This document shows, piece after piece, positions 44,800 through 56,600 of a DNA stretch of 64,000 nucleotides. The translations under genes and the position numbers were made by a program. The stretch lies in NCBI GenBank assembly GCA_030704615.1, contig CM060731.1:88392756-88456755 (forward strand). The letters run 5' to 3'. How positions within the stretch are numbered: the first letter of the stretch is position 1; each line of letters opens with the position of its first letter. The notes below the pieces were generated by a model. It had not been told where the DNA came from. It searched no databases and was given only the letters and a program-made list of their open reading frames with translations. The DNA is from Takakia lepidozioides. Lineage: Eukaryota; Streptophyta; Takakiopsida; Takakiales; Takakiaceae.

Positions 44800-45420
44800 G
44801 GGACAAGAGGTCATGGGAAGCAGCACCCTGTTGATGCAAGTAAGAAGAGCCTGGTCATGTTGTCAACTAACTTCAAGGCTTTGCATTGTGAACTAGCCAA
44901 GAAATGTCAAGTGCCTGACATAAGTCCCTTGATCACACAATGTCATGTGCATCATTTGAGCTTTCCATGTGTTGTAGATACTGGATGTACCATGTCTGCC
45001 ATCCCCTTGCAGGTAGTGAGAGTCTTGGGCCTCAAGTTGACCCCTGCACAAGGCATGGAGGTCATCATTGCAGATGGGTCAAGGTATGAGCCCTTGGGGT
45101 TGGTCACTGTCCCTATTAGAATTCACAAGAAAGAGGTCTTGATTACTTGCATAGTTACAGTAGGAGACCAGTTCTAGTTGGGATTGGATTGGATGACAGG
45201 GGCTCAAGCTACCATCAACCTTGGTGACAACTCCCTAAGATTTCCCAATGGAGAAGGACATGAAGTTGTAGTGCCTCTCAAGATTGTCAAGATGCATGCA
45301 GGCACTGCTACTGCCAACCTTTCCGAAAGTTCAAGCCATGGTAAGGGAGGTAAGACAAAAGACCCACCACAACATTTCTTGGTTGGATTTTTACAAATAC
45401 AAAGCCAGATCTTGCCTTGA
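44800..45420 (+). pseudogene. Protease of the second gypsy element, internal stop
   Basis: The active-site block reads 'CVVDTGCTMSAI' at about 44,970-45,005, where most gypsy proteases have DTGA. A TAG at 45,175-45,177 falls just before 'LGLDWM', the conserved C-terminal hydrophobic block. The protein would therefore end before it is complete. Confidence 0.75.
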
Positions 45421-46993
45421 TGTATGAGTGGCATGTACCTAGCTCTGATCAAAAGTCTGGTGCTCCCATTGTGGTGCAAAAGAACAGTACTTTGATTAGA
45501 GCTCCCTATGATGTCACTATTCCATCTATGTGTCAGAGTGTGGTCAAGACCCAATTGGCCTATCTTTGTCCCAAGGGACACTACCTTGAGGTTGATGGGT
45601 GGAGGAGGCTTACTGCCTTGTTGCTACTGGGGTTCTTGATAGAGGTTACAAAGAGGAAGTCAAGCTTCTTATAGCCAATCCTGAAAGGTTTCTTGTGACC
45701 ATCAAGAAGGGGCAAGTGCTTGCTAGAATTTCTGCCCGTCTCTTAGAGGAGATTGGTGAAGTCCAGCCTGCTTTTGGTTTTGAAGCCTTAGGCATTGTCC
45801 ATGATCAATCAGATCTGGTCACTGCTTTTTCCAGCCACTTTTCTCCTGCCATGAGCTTCAAGAATAAACTCAATGCTCAAGAAAGAGAAGCCCTTACCAA
45901 AGTCCTTGGTGAGATCAAACTCAATCCCTTGCTTGAGGAAGCCCAAAAGAAACAAGTTGAGACCTTGATAGCTCACAACCTGGATGTGTTCAACCTTGGA
46001 GCTTCTGACCTTGGGAAGACCAATATCCTGCAGCATGACATTGAGACTAAGGGACCTCCTGTCAAACAATTTGCCTATAGGGAGAGTGTGAAGGAGAGAG
46101 CTATTGTGCAAGAGGAAATAAAAAAGATGCTTGATGCTGGTGTGATTAAGCCTTCCATCTCTCCTTGGGCTAGTCCCATAGTCCTTGTAGGAAAGAAGGA
46201 TGGAAGTACTCACTTCTGTGTAGACTTCAGGCGTCTCAATGCAGTTACTAAGAAAGATGCATATCCCCTGTCCAGGATCAATGAGACCCTTGACATGTTA
46301 CATGTAGCCACTGTGTTTTCTTCCTTAGACTTGGCCTCTGGATTTTGGCAAGTGCCTCTGACTGAGGAAGCAAAAGAGAAAACCTCATTTGTCTGTAGGA
46401 TGGGCAAGTACCAGTATGAGACCATGCCTTTTGGTTTGTGCAATGCAACTTCTACCTTCCAGTGCCTAATGGATATTGTCCTTGGAAATTTGAGGTGGGA
46501 GTGTGCTTTGATATACATTGATGACATCAATGTATATTCAGCCACCTTTGAAGCCCATCTTCTTGACTTGCAACATGTCTTCAGCAGACTTAGAGCTGCA
46601 GGGTTAAAGGTTAAGCCTAAGAAATGTGAATTGTGCATGCCTGAGCTTCACTTCTTGGGTCATGTCCTATCAAAAGAAGGTCTTAAGCCTGATCCCGAGA
46701 AGCTTCGCTCTGTCTGGGAGTTTCCCATTCCCAAGGACAAACACTGTGTTAAATCCTTCCTTGGTTTGGCTTCTTACTACCGGAGGTTCATCAAACATTT
46801 TGCCATGATTGCTTTTGCTTTGACCAAGCTTCTGGCTAAGGATGTTCGCTTTGAATGGGGCACTTTCCAACAAGTTGCCTTTGACAAAGTGAAGGTTGCC
46901 CTCACCACTGCTCCAGTCCTTATGTTTCCTAAATTTCACCTGCCTTTCTGGCTATCCCACAAGAGGCCAGGTCCACCATCCCGGAAAGCATGA
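45421..46993 (+). pseudogene. Reverse transcriptase of the second gypsy element
   Basis: The frame 45,599-46,993 holds the complete fingers and palm: 'CVDFRRLNAVTKKDAYPLSR' near 46,219, 'MPFGLCNATSTFQ' near 46,423 and the catalytic 'IYIDD' at about 46,511-46,525, followed by the thumb/connection 'FLGLASYYRRFIKHFA'. The frame breaks after about 46,945, in front of RNase H. The 45,417-45,640 stretch in another frame belongs to the N-terminal side. Confidence 0.88.
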
Positions 46994-47020
46994 GATCCTG
47001 GAAAGCTGAGCAGTGTAGGC

Positions 47021-47275
47021 ATGCAAACAAATGCTTCTGATGTTGCCATCTCTGCTATTTTGTGTCAAGTAGTTGATGGGAAGGAGCACGTCATTGCTTA
47101 TGCCTCTAGGAAGCTTGACAAGCATGAAAAGAACTATTCTATCACTGACAAGGAAGGGCTAGCTTTGATCTTTGGTGTTAAACACTACAGGCAGATGGAA
47201 GCAAGTTTGTGGTTGAGACTGATCATCTTCCCCTTAAGGCATTGCTTCGGCCTCGTAAGTTGTATGGTAGACTGA
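47021..47275 (+). pseudogene. RNase H fragment of the second gypsy element
   Basis: The first catalytic block reads 'TNASDVAISAIL' where the family has TDAS, so the first catalytic Asp is Asn. The second block 'ITDKEGLAL' (usual E/K-rich block) is present. Frame is lost near 47,200. Confidence 0.75.
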
Positions 47276-47286
47276 CATGATGGGCA

Positions 47287-48273
47287 ATGTTCCTACATGA
47301 GTTTGACCTTGACATTGTCTACAAGAAAGGGAAGGAGAATTCCAATGCAGATGCTATTACACGGGTTGAGCATCATGTAAGCAAGCCTATGGTGACTTTG
47401 GAGGACTTGGCTGCTCTTGATATATCCTTTCCTAAGGGGGCATGCTTTGTTCTTAACGCTCTCACGTTAAAGGGTCATAGCTATCTTTGGGTAGCTACAG
47501 ATTACTTGACTAAGTGGGTAGAAGTCTGTCCTATGGTTACCAAGGATTCTGACTCGGTAGCACAACTCTTCTTTGAGGAGATTGTGATGAGGCATGGTTG
47601 TCCTCTTGAGGTCCTTACTGATAATGGCCGGGAGTTTTGCAATGACCTCTTGAATATCACATGCTTTAACTTTGGAATCAAGCATGTGACTACAGCCCCC
47701 TACCATCCTCAAACCAATTGTTTGACGGAGCGTTTCAATCAGACTTTCTACCGAATGTTGGAGAAGAATGGCGAGCTTGCAAGGGAGTGGGACATCTTCA
47801 TTCCTCCTCTGGTCTTTGCTTATCGCACTGCTGTTCATGCTAGCACGAGGAAAACTCCTTTTGAGTTGCTTTATGGTAGACGTTGTGTCTCTCCTTTGCA
47901 TCCCACTCCACTGATTTCTACTATTTCTGAGCCTGCTGACTTGACTGATTTTGTAGAGATGGTGCATGCTAGGCACATGGTCTCGGTTAATGAGACTAAG
48001 GCTAACATTGTTCTTGCTCAAGCAGTACAGACTAGGAATTTTAACAAGCGGGTTAAGTACTCAGATCACTTCCATGAGGGACAGACTGTGTGCCTACGTC
48101 TTCAGCATGGGCAGCATGCATGTAAATCTAAGCGGAAGATCGATGGTCCTAATTTGTTGTACAAGTTGCTTCGTGGGAGACGTGCTTTGATTTTACCGCA
48201 GGGACACAATACGAAAGCACATGAGGAACCAGTGACACTTGCAGATTTGATTCGGAGCTGGTTTTTGACTTGA
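47287..48273 (+). pseudogene. Integrase of the second gypsy element, zinc domain deleted
   Basis: The frame begins with the end of RNase H ('KKGKENSNADAITR' near 47,320). After a short linker it enters directly at 'ATDYLTKW' (47,494-47,517), the first Asp block of the catalytic core. The H-H-C-C zinc-binding domain and the start of the core, normally about 150 residues, are absent. The second Asp ('LTDNGREF') and Glu ('LTERFNQT') are present. A C-terminal domain follows to 48,273, without chromodomain. Confidence 0.82.
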
Positions 48274-48617
48274 CATGCATCAATGTTGAGGGGCGATCGG
48301 TGGTGCTCACTCCTCGTGGTGTAGGTGCTATGGAGGCTTTGGTTTTATAGGAGACCTCTCTTGTACTTAGACATCTTTTCATTTCAGATTGTACCCAATA
48401 TGCTTCCATAGTTGTTTTATAGCCTAGTTTTAGACTTAGCATGAAATTCCAATTTGTCCACACGCGTAAGGTTTTCCTTTGCATGGGTTTTGTCCCCCAG
48501 GGTTTTCCCATGAAAGATTTTTCACCCTGCGATGTTGGGGAACTTCATGGTGGGGTAACATCCTTATATTTTACCTCGTGGAGCTCAGATTTTTAAGGGG
48601 GGGGAAGCCTTCACATA

Positions 48618-49110
48618 TGTGATGGCTCATGTTCTCCTAGCCTGACTTTTAGCCTATTCATTACTGTCTGACAGGTTCATCCCATGCCATTAGTATTTAC
48701 GGCGGGAGACCGTTATATACAGCCTGACCTATACTTGTTTGAGGTTATCCTAGAGCTTTGTGGCTGCATCTAGCCCCTTCATTGGTCTACGGGCCAGATC
48801 TGTTTGTAATCTAGGCACCCCGTGGCATGCTGCCACGTGGGGGTATTGCCTCACCCTAGGTTTTGGGTATAAGCTTGTTCCTGACCTTGAGTCAGGGCCC
48901 TTCTTATCGTATGTATAACTTGGTGTACGGGCTTCTGGACGTGCTCTGTGAGCTTTGGATGTGTTTGTGTTAGCTCTGCATATGCTGTACGTGGGATCCT
49001 CTACATGTTCATCTCTTCTCGTGCTGTAAAGCCCGCTCCTTCCGAGCTCTTACACCCCTATTTTAACGTGCACTTGTGAGGATGGGAGAATCTCATTCAA
49101 GCACAAAATA
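48618..49110 (+). repeat. 3' LTR of the second gypsy element
   Basis: Matches 41,215-41,708 with scattered substitutions and small indels. Confidence 0.88.
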
Positions 49111-52100
49111 AGCCTTCATAAGATGGATTTAGAGGGACAGAAACAAGAGATTCTTGGGGCCCTAACTGATAATTCCATTGCATTCAATCAAGAAGTACAG
49201 AATCCAGGACAAGCAATGCAAAACCTTTCTATGGGGCCTCTGGCACAACTGAAAATTTTAGGACTTGTTACTCGGGCAAAGCACTAGTCCCATTCCACTA
49301 TAAGAGCTCAAATGAAGGGCCAATTTTTAATTTACCCATTCGAAGAGAGTCTCTGAATTGTTGGGTCTATGATGCCAGAATAGCCTTGCCTCTAGGCTGA
49401 TTGCATATGTAACTTGACACAAAACATTTCTTTCAAAGTAGAGTCCCCTGCAGAACCACAACAGTTAATTTGTACCTGTTGAAGGAGAATCCATTTCGAG
49501 ATGTCAAATTCTTGATTGGCACTTTCCTTGTGGCTGCCAATAGTGCTGGGTCACACCCTTTCAACCATCAGTTATCCAAGTAAGTTACCATGAAAACAAG
49601 CCTCAAATGGCAATTGGCTCTCTTGCTTTGCTTTGGCACAACATAAGAGGAAGGTAAGACTAGGGAGCATGACTCAGCACAACACACCAATCACCTTGAC
49701 ACGTGTAAGGTACTTTGACCACATTTTCTCCATTGACTTGCATGTATCCGCAAAGTCTCTCTCTACAAGAGAGCCAATAAATAGGAGGGTATAAAAGTAT
49801 TAGAAGTGCAACAAGTGTATTATTGGCGATCACCCACATGCCATAGCCATGCGGTCAGAGACCCCAAGGTGACCATCTCAGAAGGGAACGTCAGACCTCG
49901 ATGGACCTTTACTTGAGCACCCTGTGACACGGGTATTCGTGCATTCTGGGTGTACAAAAGTGTACAATAAATCCTGGAGCTTTGTACCTGTCTGCCAGGA
50001 AAAAATGAGAAAGATATCTGTGTGAAGTTGTGAACATGCCACTGACTCGAAAACTGCCCACTGGAAACAGTCCACAGCATGCCCGCAAGCAAGTGGTAGG
50101 TATTTGATTTCACTTTCCAGCAAGCGACAAGAACTAACCTAGTTGTACAAGACCTCGGTGTACGTATTCTGTGTTCCTTGTGAGGGCGCTGGTCGATACT
50201 CGACAATTTTCGCTACACATGGTAGGCTACTGTGAATAAAACTGGATGGGGTAAAACTATGACTGTTGTGGAAGAGGGATCTATGTACGGGTAGGAGTGA
50301 ATAATAATTATTTTTTCAATTCTGTTGTCTGGCTTTTCAGATAGTACTGAATTTGATATTAGTTATGGTTTGGGACAGGTGTTACTTTAATTACTTGTCT
50401 AGCAGCAACAGCTACCCTTGTTTTGTTTCAATGAGGGAATAATAACACCGTCCGGACGTCGGAGCCCACGGATTTTCTGTCAGACCACCCGAACCTTCCA
50501 CGTGGCACTCAAACTTGTGCAGAGTATCAAAGTTTGTAAAGTCTGCAGCTCTGTCAAGTCCGCGCGGCACTTCCTGAACCCTCCGATATAAGGTTAAAGA
50601 TCAGAGATCTGAGAGGTAGATCTGTGATGCAGGGAACGGTAAGATGGAAGCATGAGCAATAAAAGTGCAGCGAGGAGAGGGTGACCGGCAGAGGTGGTCG
50701 CCGGAGGGTCCGCACTGTCCTGGGCCGACAGAGTTCCAACCCATCTGCCCCTCATTAGCTCGCTGCCCGCTGAAACCATTATCAAAATGCAGAGCGGACA
50801 GGTTCACACCGTATTCAATGCTGCATAATCGGACACCACGATCCATGGTCAACGTGATTAACGAACGCTATCGTAAACGTTGCTTGAATAAAATCCTTTG
50901 TATTTTCGGTTGGCTTATACCTACCTGTGAACCCTAACGCCCTGGGGAGCAGTTGAATTGTGCGATGGAACGCAACCAACCGAAATTTGCGGAGTGGCGT
51001 TCCATCCAGTAAGGTCACTCCTGCCACCATTTCCCCATTTTTGCTTCTTTCCAGCATCTTTCCGAGATTAGACGAACCAAAGGAGCGGGAAGCAAAGAAG
51101 ATGTCGTAGCAGCCTAAAAGAAATCTGGGTGCCTAAAAGAAGCGACACGTGGTGATATTTTTTTCAAGGAACGTTTACGCAAAGAGCATCTCCACCGGGG
51201 TACACTAAACACCACTGCACGGTAACCTCCCGCTGCCTGGAACCTCCCCCAGCTGCAACTCCATCAAACTACCCTGCACATGTAATTTTTAACGACTTGC
51301 CTTGCCGCGGAAGGGACCACCTGGCAGACACCGCCTTACCATCACGCCATAACTGCATGCCGGCGTGCTTTTTAGTCGCTCCAGCAGGTACCGGCCGGGC
51401 TGATGAGGGCCCCTATCCTGCACCAAAGTGCGGCCCCGGGGTGCGGATACGAGGGCCGGGGGCTCAAATACCGTTGCCTTGGCATTTAGGGACACCGGTG
51501 GGGACGCTCTAAGGCCGCACGGGTCGTCACACGTTTGCACCGTTGGTCACTGGGGCTCCGCCCTTAAAACGTGTGACAGCCCTTACCCTACACGTAATTG
51601 GACATGGGGTAGTATTATAGCTTCCACCCAACGTTTCACAGGGTTTGGCCCTTCACTTGTCAAGGGAGTTTGCCACATTACACCACGTGGCAAGTTTTCT
51701 TTTGGCTATTGTAGCTGTGATAGCGACATCTGGGGTTTGTGGCCCCAGTAACACTCCCCCATTCCAATTACGTTCAATAATGGCCACCCGTTGACCCTGG
51801 TCGTGGCCCCGCCGCTCGCCGGGTCCGCCCGGTGGCCATTATCTAGTACATAAGGGTTCCCAGAGTTATCCAAAAGTGTGAAACTAGAATGGATGAGTTA
51901 CCTACAGTTTAGCAGCTTCGTACTATGGAATGGGCAAGCTGCCGCCGAAACCGCCATAATGGCATGTTGCGGCCCATTCCATAACGTAAAGGATTGCGTC
52001 TGCCGCCCTCTCATTGGCCTGCAAGTCCTAATCAAACACGTTATGTTTCATAATGTGCTGGAAATGGCATAATGTGCTAGTGGCATTAGGCGTAGAATTT

Positions 52101-53666
52101 TGCTTTTTAATCCTCCTCCAAATACGCCATACTTAGGCAGGCAGAATACAAAAGATTCGACACTGGAACTGATGCGGTGGCACGGGGAATCTTACAATGT
52201 GGCAGACAGCAAGTCTGGATGAATGAAAGAAGTCGGAGCGCTGCATAACAGTGTTATCGTCGACACAATTCCATCCAACCAGGAACCGTAAAAAATGGGG
52301 TAGTGTCCAAAAAGGTGTGCAAGAAGAGAGCAGTAGGTGAGCAGTAGGGCTGCTGTCACCGTCCGTCCCAACAGTCCTGCCTCGCGCATGCATACACATG
52401 GGGGCATCATATATACATGGACCCACAGGGAAGAATGGAGCACCGGAAAACAGCCAGGCGGGTTTGGCGGCGAGGAGAAGGAGAGGCACCATGCACCGGC
52501 GATGCGTGTCGGGAAAGCGGGTAGTTTATTAACGTCCACGGGAGGCCCCGGCACCGGGCCGGGATTTCAAATATTCCCTCTCTCCCCCCCCTCCCCTCTT
52601 CCCTTCCTCTCTGTCTCGTCTCCGAGCTTTTGCTGCTTTTTCTTTCCGTGAGGCGGACGATTGTCTAAAACGCAGAGTTGCCATCCTGAAGGTGCACGTT
52701 TGGCGTACTTTGTGGCTACTTCCGTGACTGGAAGTTCTTCCTGGAAGCGGGGGTCTGTGCTCAGATTGAACCCCTGCGGTGGTAAGTAGGCGCGTGTGTT
52801 CGTCGGATGTCTTTGCCGCCATTCTGTAGAGTACAGTTTCTGCAGAAGCCTGTACCTCGAAGGAAATGTGCGCATGGTGCCAGCATTCTTCCGGTTTTCC
52901 TCGGTGAAATTCTGATTCCTCTAGCCTTTGAAATTGAATCCCCGAAGCCTGCAAGTTCCGTGTACATAAAACAGTTGATCATTGCGGTCCAATCGGATTA
53001 TGGCTTTGGAAAAGACATCTACGAACTTATGCTACTATCTCTTGGTTCGTTGAGCATTGTTCGACCTAGGGATTCGGTTGTTGGTTTCCAAGTATCTTTG
53101 TTGTTTGAGCAGGAGGGCCGTCTGTATTGCCACTCAGACACTTTGCTCAAATTTGCTACATTGGTTCGTCATTTCTCTGCATTGTCCGGGCACTTGCGAC
53201 CAGCCGTAGGAGGTGTTTAACCTAGATCTTGGCTGGTTCGGACTACATTCGGTCACTAACTGCTTGCAGTTCCTCTGCTTTCTCTCCAATCTGTGGTGCC
53301 CCCAGCCTGTCAGGGTTTGCGGACAGGCTGAGGCTTCCCTCGCCAACATCAGACATGGATACAGATCTTGTGGTTCCTGGCCCCATCTACTGTGCACATC
53401 TTAGTTTATGCAGCGCTGCAGTCAGTTTATCTCCCAGGCCCGAAGCTTCCCATTTTGACTCTTTTGTAGGAGAGTGCAACTGAGGGATACAGGGATTCGG
53501 CTAGTCAGCAATTTGGACCAAGGTAGGAAGGAGGCATTCATGTGGAGTAGCTGTTAGGACAAGTGAGCCCAGTTTTCAAATGGGACGGTGAAGGGAAGAC
53601 TGTTTAGGAGGCGATTGCTGTGGTGCGGTCAAATAGAACTCGAGGAGGTTCTTGCAGAGGCCAAGA
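49111..53666. other. Long gene-poor stretch upstream of KCBP
   Basis: No gene is recognised in 4.5 kb. Possible minus-strand coding at 50,206-49,820 has no known motif. Two strong inverted repeats occur: TAATGGCCACC (from 51,778) with its complement near 51,831-51,841, and TATGGAATGGGC (about 51,925) with GCCCATTCCATA (about 51,973). The last 1.5 kb should contain the KCBP promoter and leader; no convincing TATA box is seen near the start codon. Confidence 0.35.
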
Positions 53667-56600
53667 ATGGCAGCAGATGGCGGGGATATGAATGTGCAAT
53701 ACGTAAGAAGCAAACGAAATTCTCTGAGCTCCAACGATGGCGTACCCTTCAACCCCAAAGCGCCAGCAAATGGTGAAGACTACGACAGCGATGGCGATTT
53801 CGGCTCGTATGTATCTCATTTCCACCTAATAGCAACAACCTACCTTTCCATAGCATACAGGGAGGGAGGGAGAGAGAGAGAGAGAGATGATTTGTGGCAT
53901 GCAGCACAATGATTGGGGAAGGAGACACATCGTAGGACTGAGAGGAGCACATGTGGGAATTAGCTTATTTATGTGACAATTGAACGGCAAATGAGAATAT
54001 GGCCCACTTTTTCTTGCTGAAACAGATACTCAATTGTTGGTTGACAGTAGCAGGGCAAGAAGTCGGGTAAACTCCTTTAATGGAGAGAACTATCAGCCCA
54101 GTCTAGAACAGACAGAAGGTGCTAAAGATGCTGCTGCTGGTGTTCCCAATGGGGAGCCTCGGTAGATCTCTGCGCTCTGTTCCTCCTGTTCATTTCTAGT
54201 AGCATGCTCACTACATTAAAACTCTTTGTGCTGACTTTGCATTTTGGCTGGTTCTGACGTCTTGTAGAGTTACACTTGAGATGTTTTTGCCTACACACTA
54301 TTTGCACTTCAAGTAGTGGATTCGCTTATTTGAATTAAGTAGAATGCAGAGTTTGCATGGTTTGACTGCAATGCACCAGTTGAGTGACTACTTACTTTGA
54401 AGGGGTTACGTGGCTTGTACCAGATCTGGTGCCATATCAACCACCTTGGCACCTGAGCTGGCCGGTGCGGCACAAGTCTTGGAAAAGTTTCAGGTATTCT
54501 GAGCTTGATTGTTGTGTGTCTCTCTCTCTTCCCACCTTTTGTTCCCGCTCAAACTGGGCGCGGGGTCAATAGCCACAAGGCTATGGCAAACAACGTCTTA
54601 TGAGTACAATCTCTTCCCACCTGAAAAGAGAGGAAAGGGGGATTGTAAGTGCCCGTTGTGTGGGCAACCTGAAGACAATATTCACTTCCTCCTGATTCAT
54701 TGTCCTGGGTACTCTCACCAACAGGACACCCTCTTCCATTCCATCAAGGAAATTTTGCCTGTACCTCCGTTTAACAACTTTGAAAATCTTGAGGCTGAGC
54801 CAAAAGCCCAGGCCCTTTTGGGGTCTAGCTATTGGGCAAATCACACATATCAGATTGATGCTTGTGTGAAGGGATTTCTGGAGGATATCTGGAAATCTCG
54901 GATCAACTGTTTATTCCAAGGTAAATCATACTACCGGCGTCAGCCCCTGACAAAGGTAGTTTCTGTCCCTTTATGTTCCGTTCAAACTGGGCGTGGGGTC
55001 AATGGCCACAAGGCTACGGCAAACAATGTCTTGTGAGTACAATCTCTTCCCACCTGTTCCTTGGAGACTCCCCCACCCTTTCCTTTGGGTTCACATCTTT
55101 CCAACTAACAATTCTTGGAGACTTGAATCCCCTCTTTGTGACTCACTAGGTCTTGTCTGATTCCACCTTGTCCTTTCCCTCCCTGTTTTGGTGAAGTTTT
55201 TTCCTGTGCTAAAAGTATATGCCAGTCTACTTCAGGTCAAAGGCAGATGAAGGTTCAAGTAATGTTGAAGATTAATGAAATCACAGGATACAAGGAACAC
55301 TTTCTGCAAAACCAGATAGTGGCTGCACTTAGACATCGGATGTGACCACGTTTTTTGAATTCAGTGCTCTGTTTACACGGGTTGTTTTTCCCCATAACAG
55401 GATTTTCTTGGAGTTGCCAGCAAATTTAGGGTTGGAATGTCTTGCCAGGGCTTTGGGATCCTATTAGGGTTCTTCCAATGTTAGAATTTCTCAAGTTTCA
55501 TTCGCATTTCCCAATGATGAGCAGCATGACATTCAAAACCAAGGAAAGTTGCTGCATTTTTTGGGCTATACTTGAGACTCAGCCACACGGAGGTCTAATC
55601 CACTAGACCTTATGCCCTGCATTGACGTATCTGTCAATGGACTGCACTCCCCAAGCAGCATAAAAATTTGTTTTTCACCCTCTGCACTAAAGGACGCATG
55701 TCCATTGAGTTGGTCAAGATGGCTGTCCTGATTTTCAAATGCAGCATGATGTATTTCTTTTCTAAACCAACTGCATGATTTGGGTAACTACATACTTTAC
55801 ACAATGCTTTGCATAATGCAGTCAGCACAAGTTCAGTTGGAATTTCTTAAGTAGAATTTCTCTGTCCACAGTGGTGGACATCTACGGAGGACTGCTCTTT
55901 GAGTGGTGTAAGATGTATTTGCATGATCATTTGATAGTAGAAGAAATGCTCTGTGTACTTATGTCTGCACAACTTTTTGGGTAATTAACATTGGTGATGT
56001 AGCCAGAATTTTCAATCTCAGTTTGTGGATTGTCAACTAGGTGGAAGCATTTCTAAGAGCCATGCAGAAGCAACTGCAAACTGGGGGAAAGCGGTCATTC
56101 TTTGGGAAAAGGTCGGTGGCACCTCAAGGTCGCGACAAGTTCAATATAGAGGAAATGCTTTGTTTCCAGCGAGTATGCTATCTTCCCCATCCCCTACTTC
56201 TGTGGCCTCTCCATCTCATTCACGGTGCAAGACATGCTCTTCAGAAACTTCCTTTCCCTGCCTCTGCCCTAGTTTTTCCCAACCATGCTCCACTCTTAAT
56301 GTTTGACGTTTGTGGCAGGAGCCCATACCAACCTCGTTGCTGCGTATGAACAGTGATTTGATGGGTCGGGCCGTCAAACTCTTCCAGGTACGCTGCTGGG
56401 TTGTCCATCATTAATCAATTAATAGTTCACTCCCTTCCCTCCAACGAATCCAAGGCTCTCAGGATGTGTGCTTCCGGGAGACGGTCACAAAAGATATTGA
56501 AGTGATTTGAAAACTTTTGTAGCCTATTGTTTCTGGAGGGATGGAGCTGAACTGACAGTAGATGGGAAACTGGGAGAGTCTGGGTGATCTGGAGATCTAA

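Larger units (their letters stand above)
41215..49110 (+). mobile_element. Second Ty3/gypsy LTR retrotransposon, older and defective
   Basis: Direct repeats 41,215-41,708 and 48,618-49,110 (TGTGATGG...CAAAATA) differ at roughly 15-20 positions by eye, so this copy is older than the chromovirus. Internal order: an extra ORF, gag with zinc knuckle, protease, reverse transcriptase, RNase H, integrase. No chromodomain is seen. A purine tract (AAGGGGGGGGAAG) lies at about 48,595-48,607, ten bases before the 3' LTR. No target duplication is obvious at the edges. Confidence 0.9.

Noticed and set aside
52807-53220. 137-codon open frame upstream of KCBP
   Set aside because: No recognisable motif, no splice context linking it to KCBP, and overlapping frames on the other strand of similar length.
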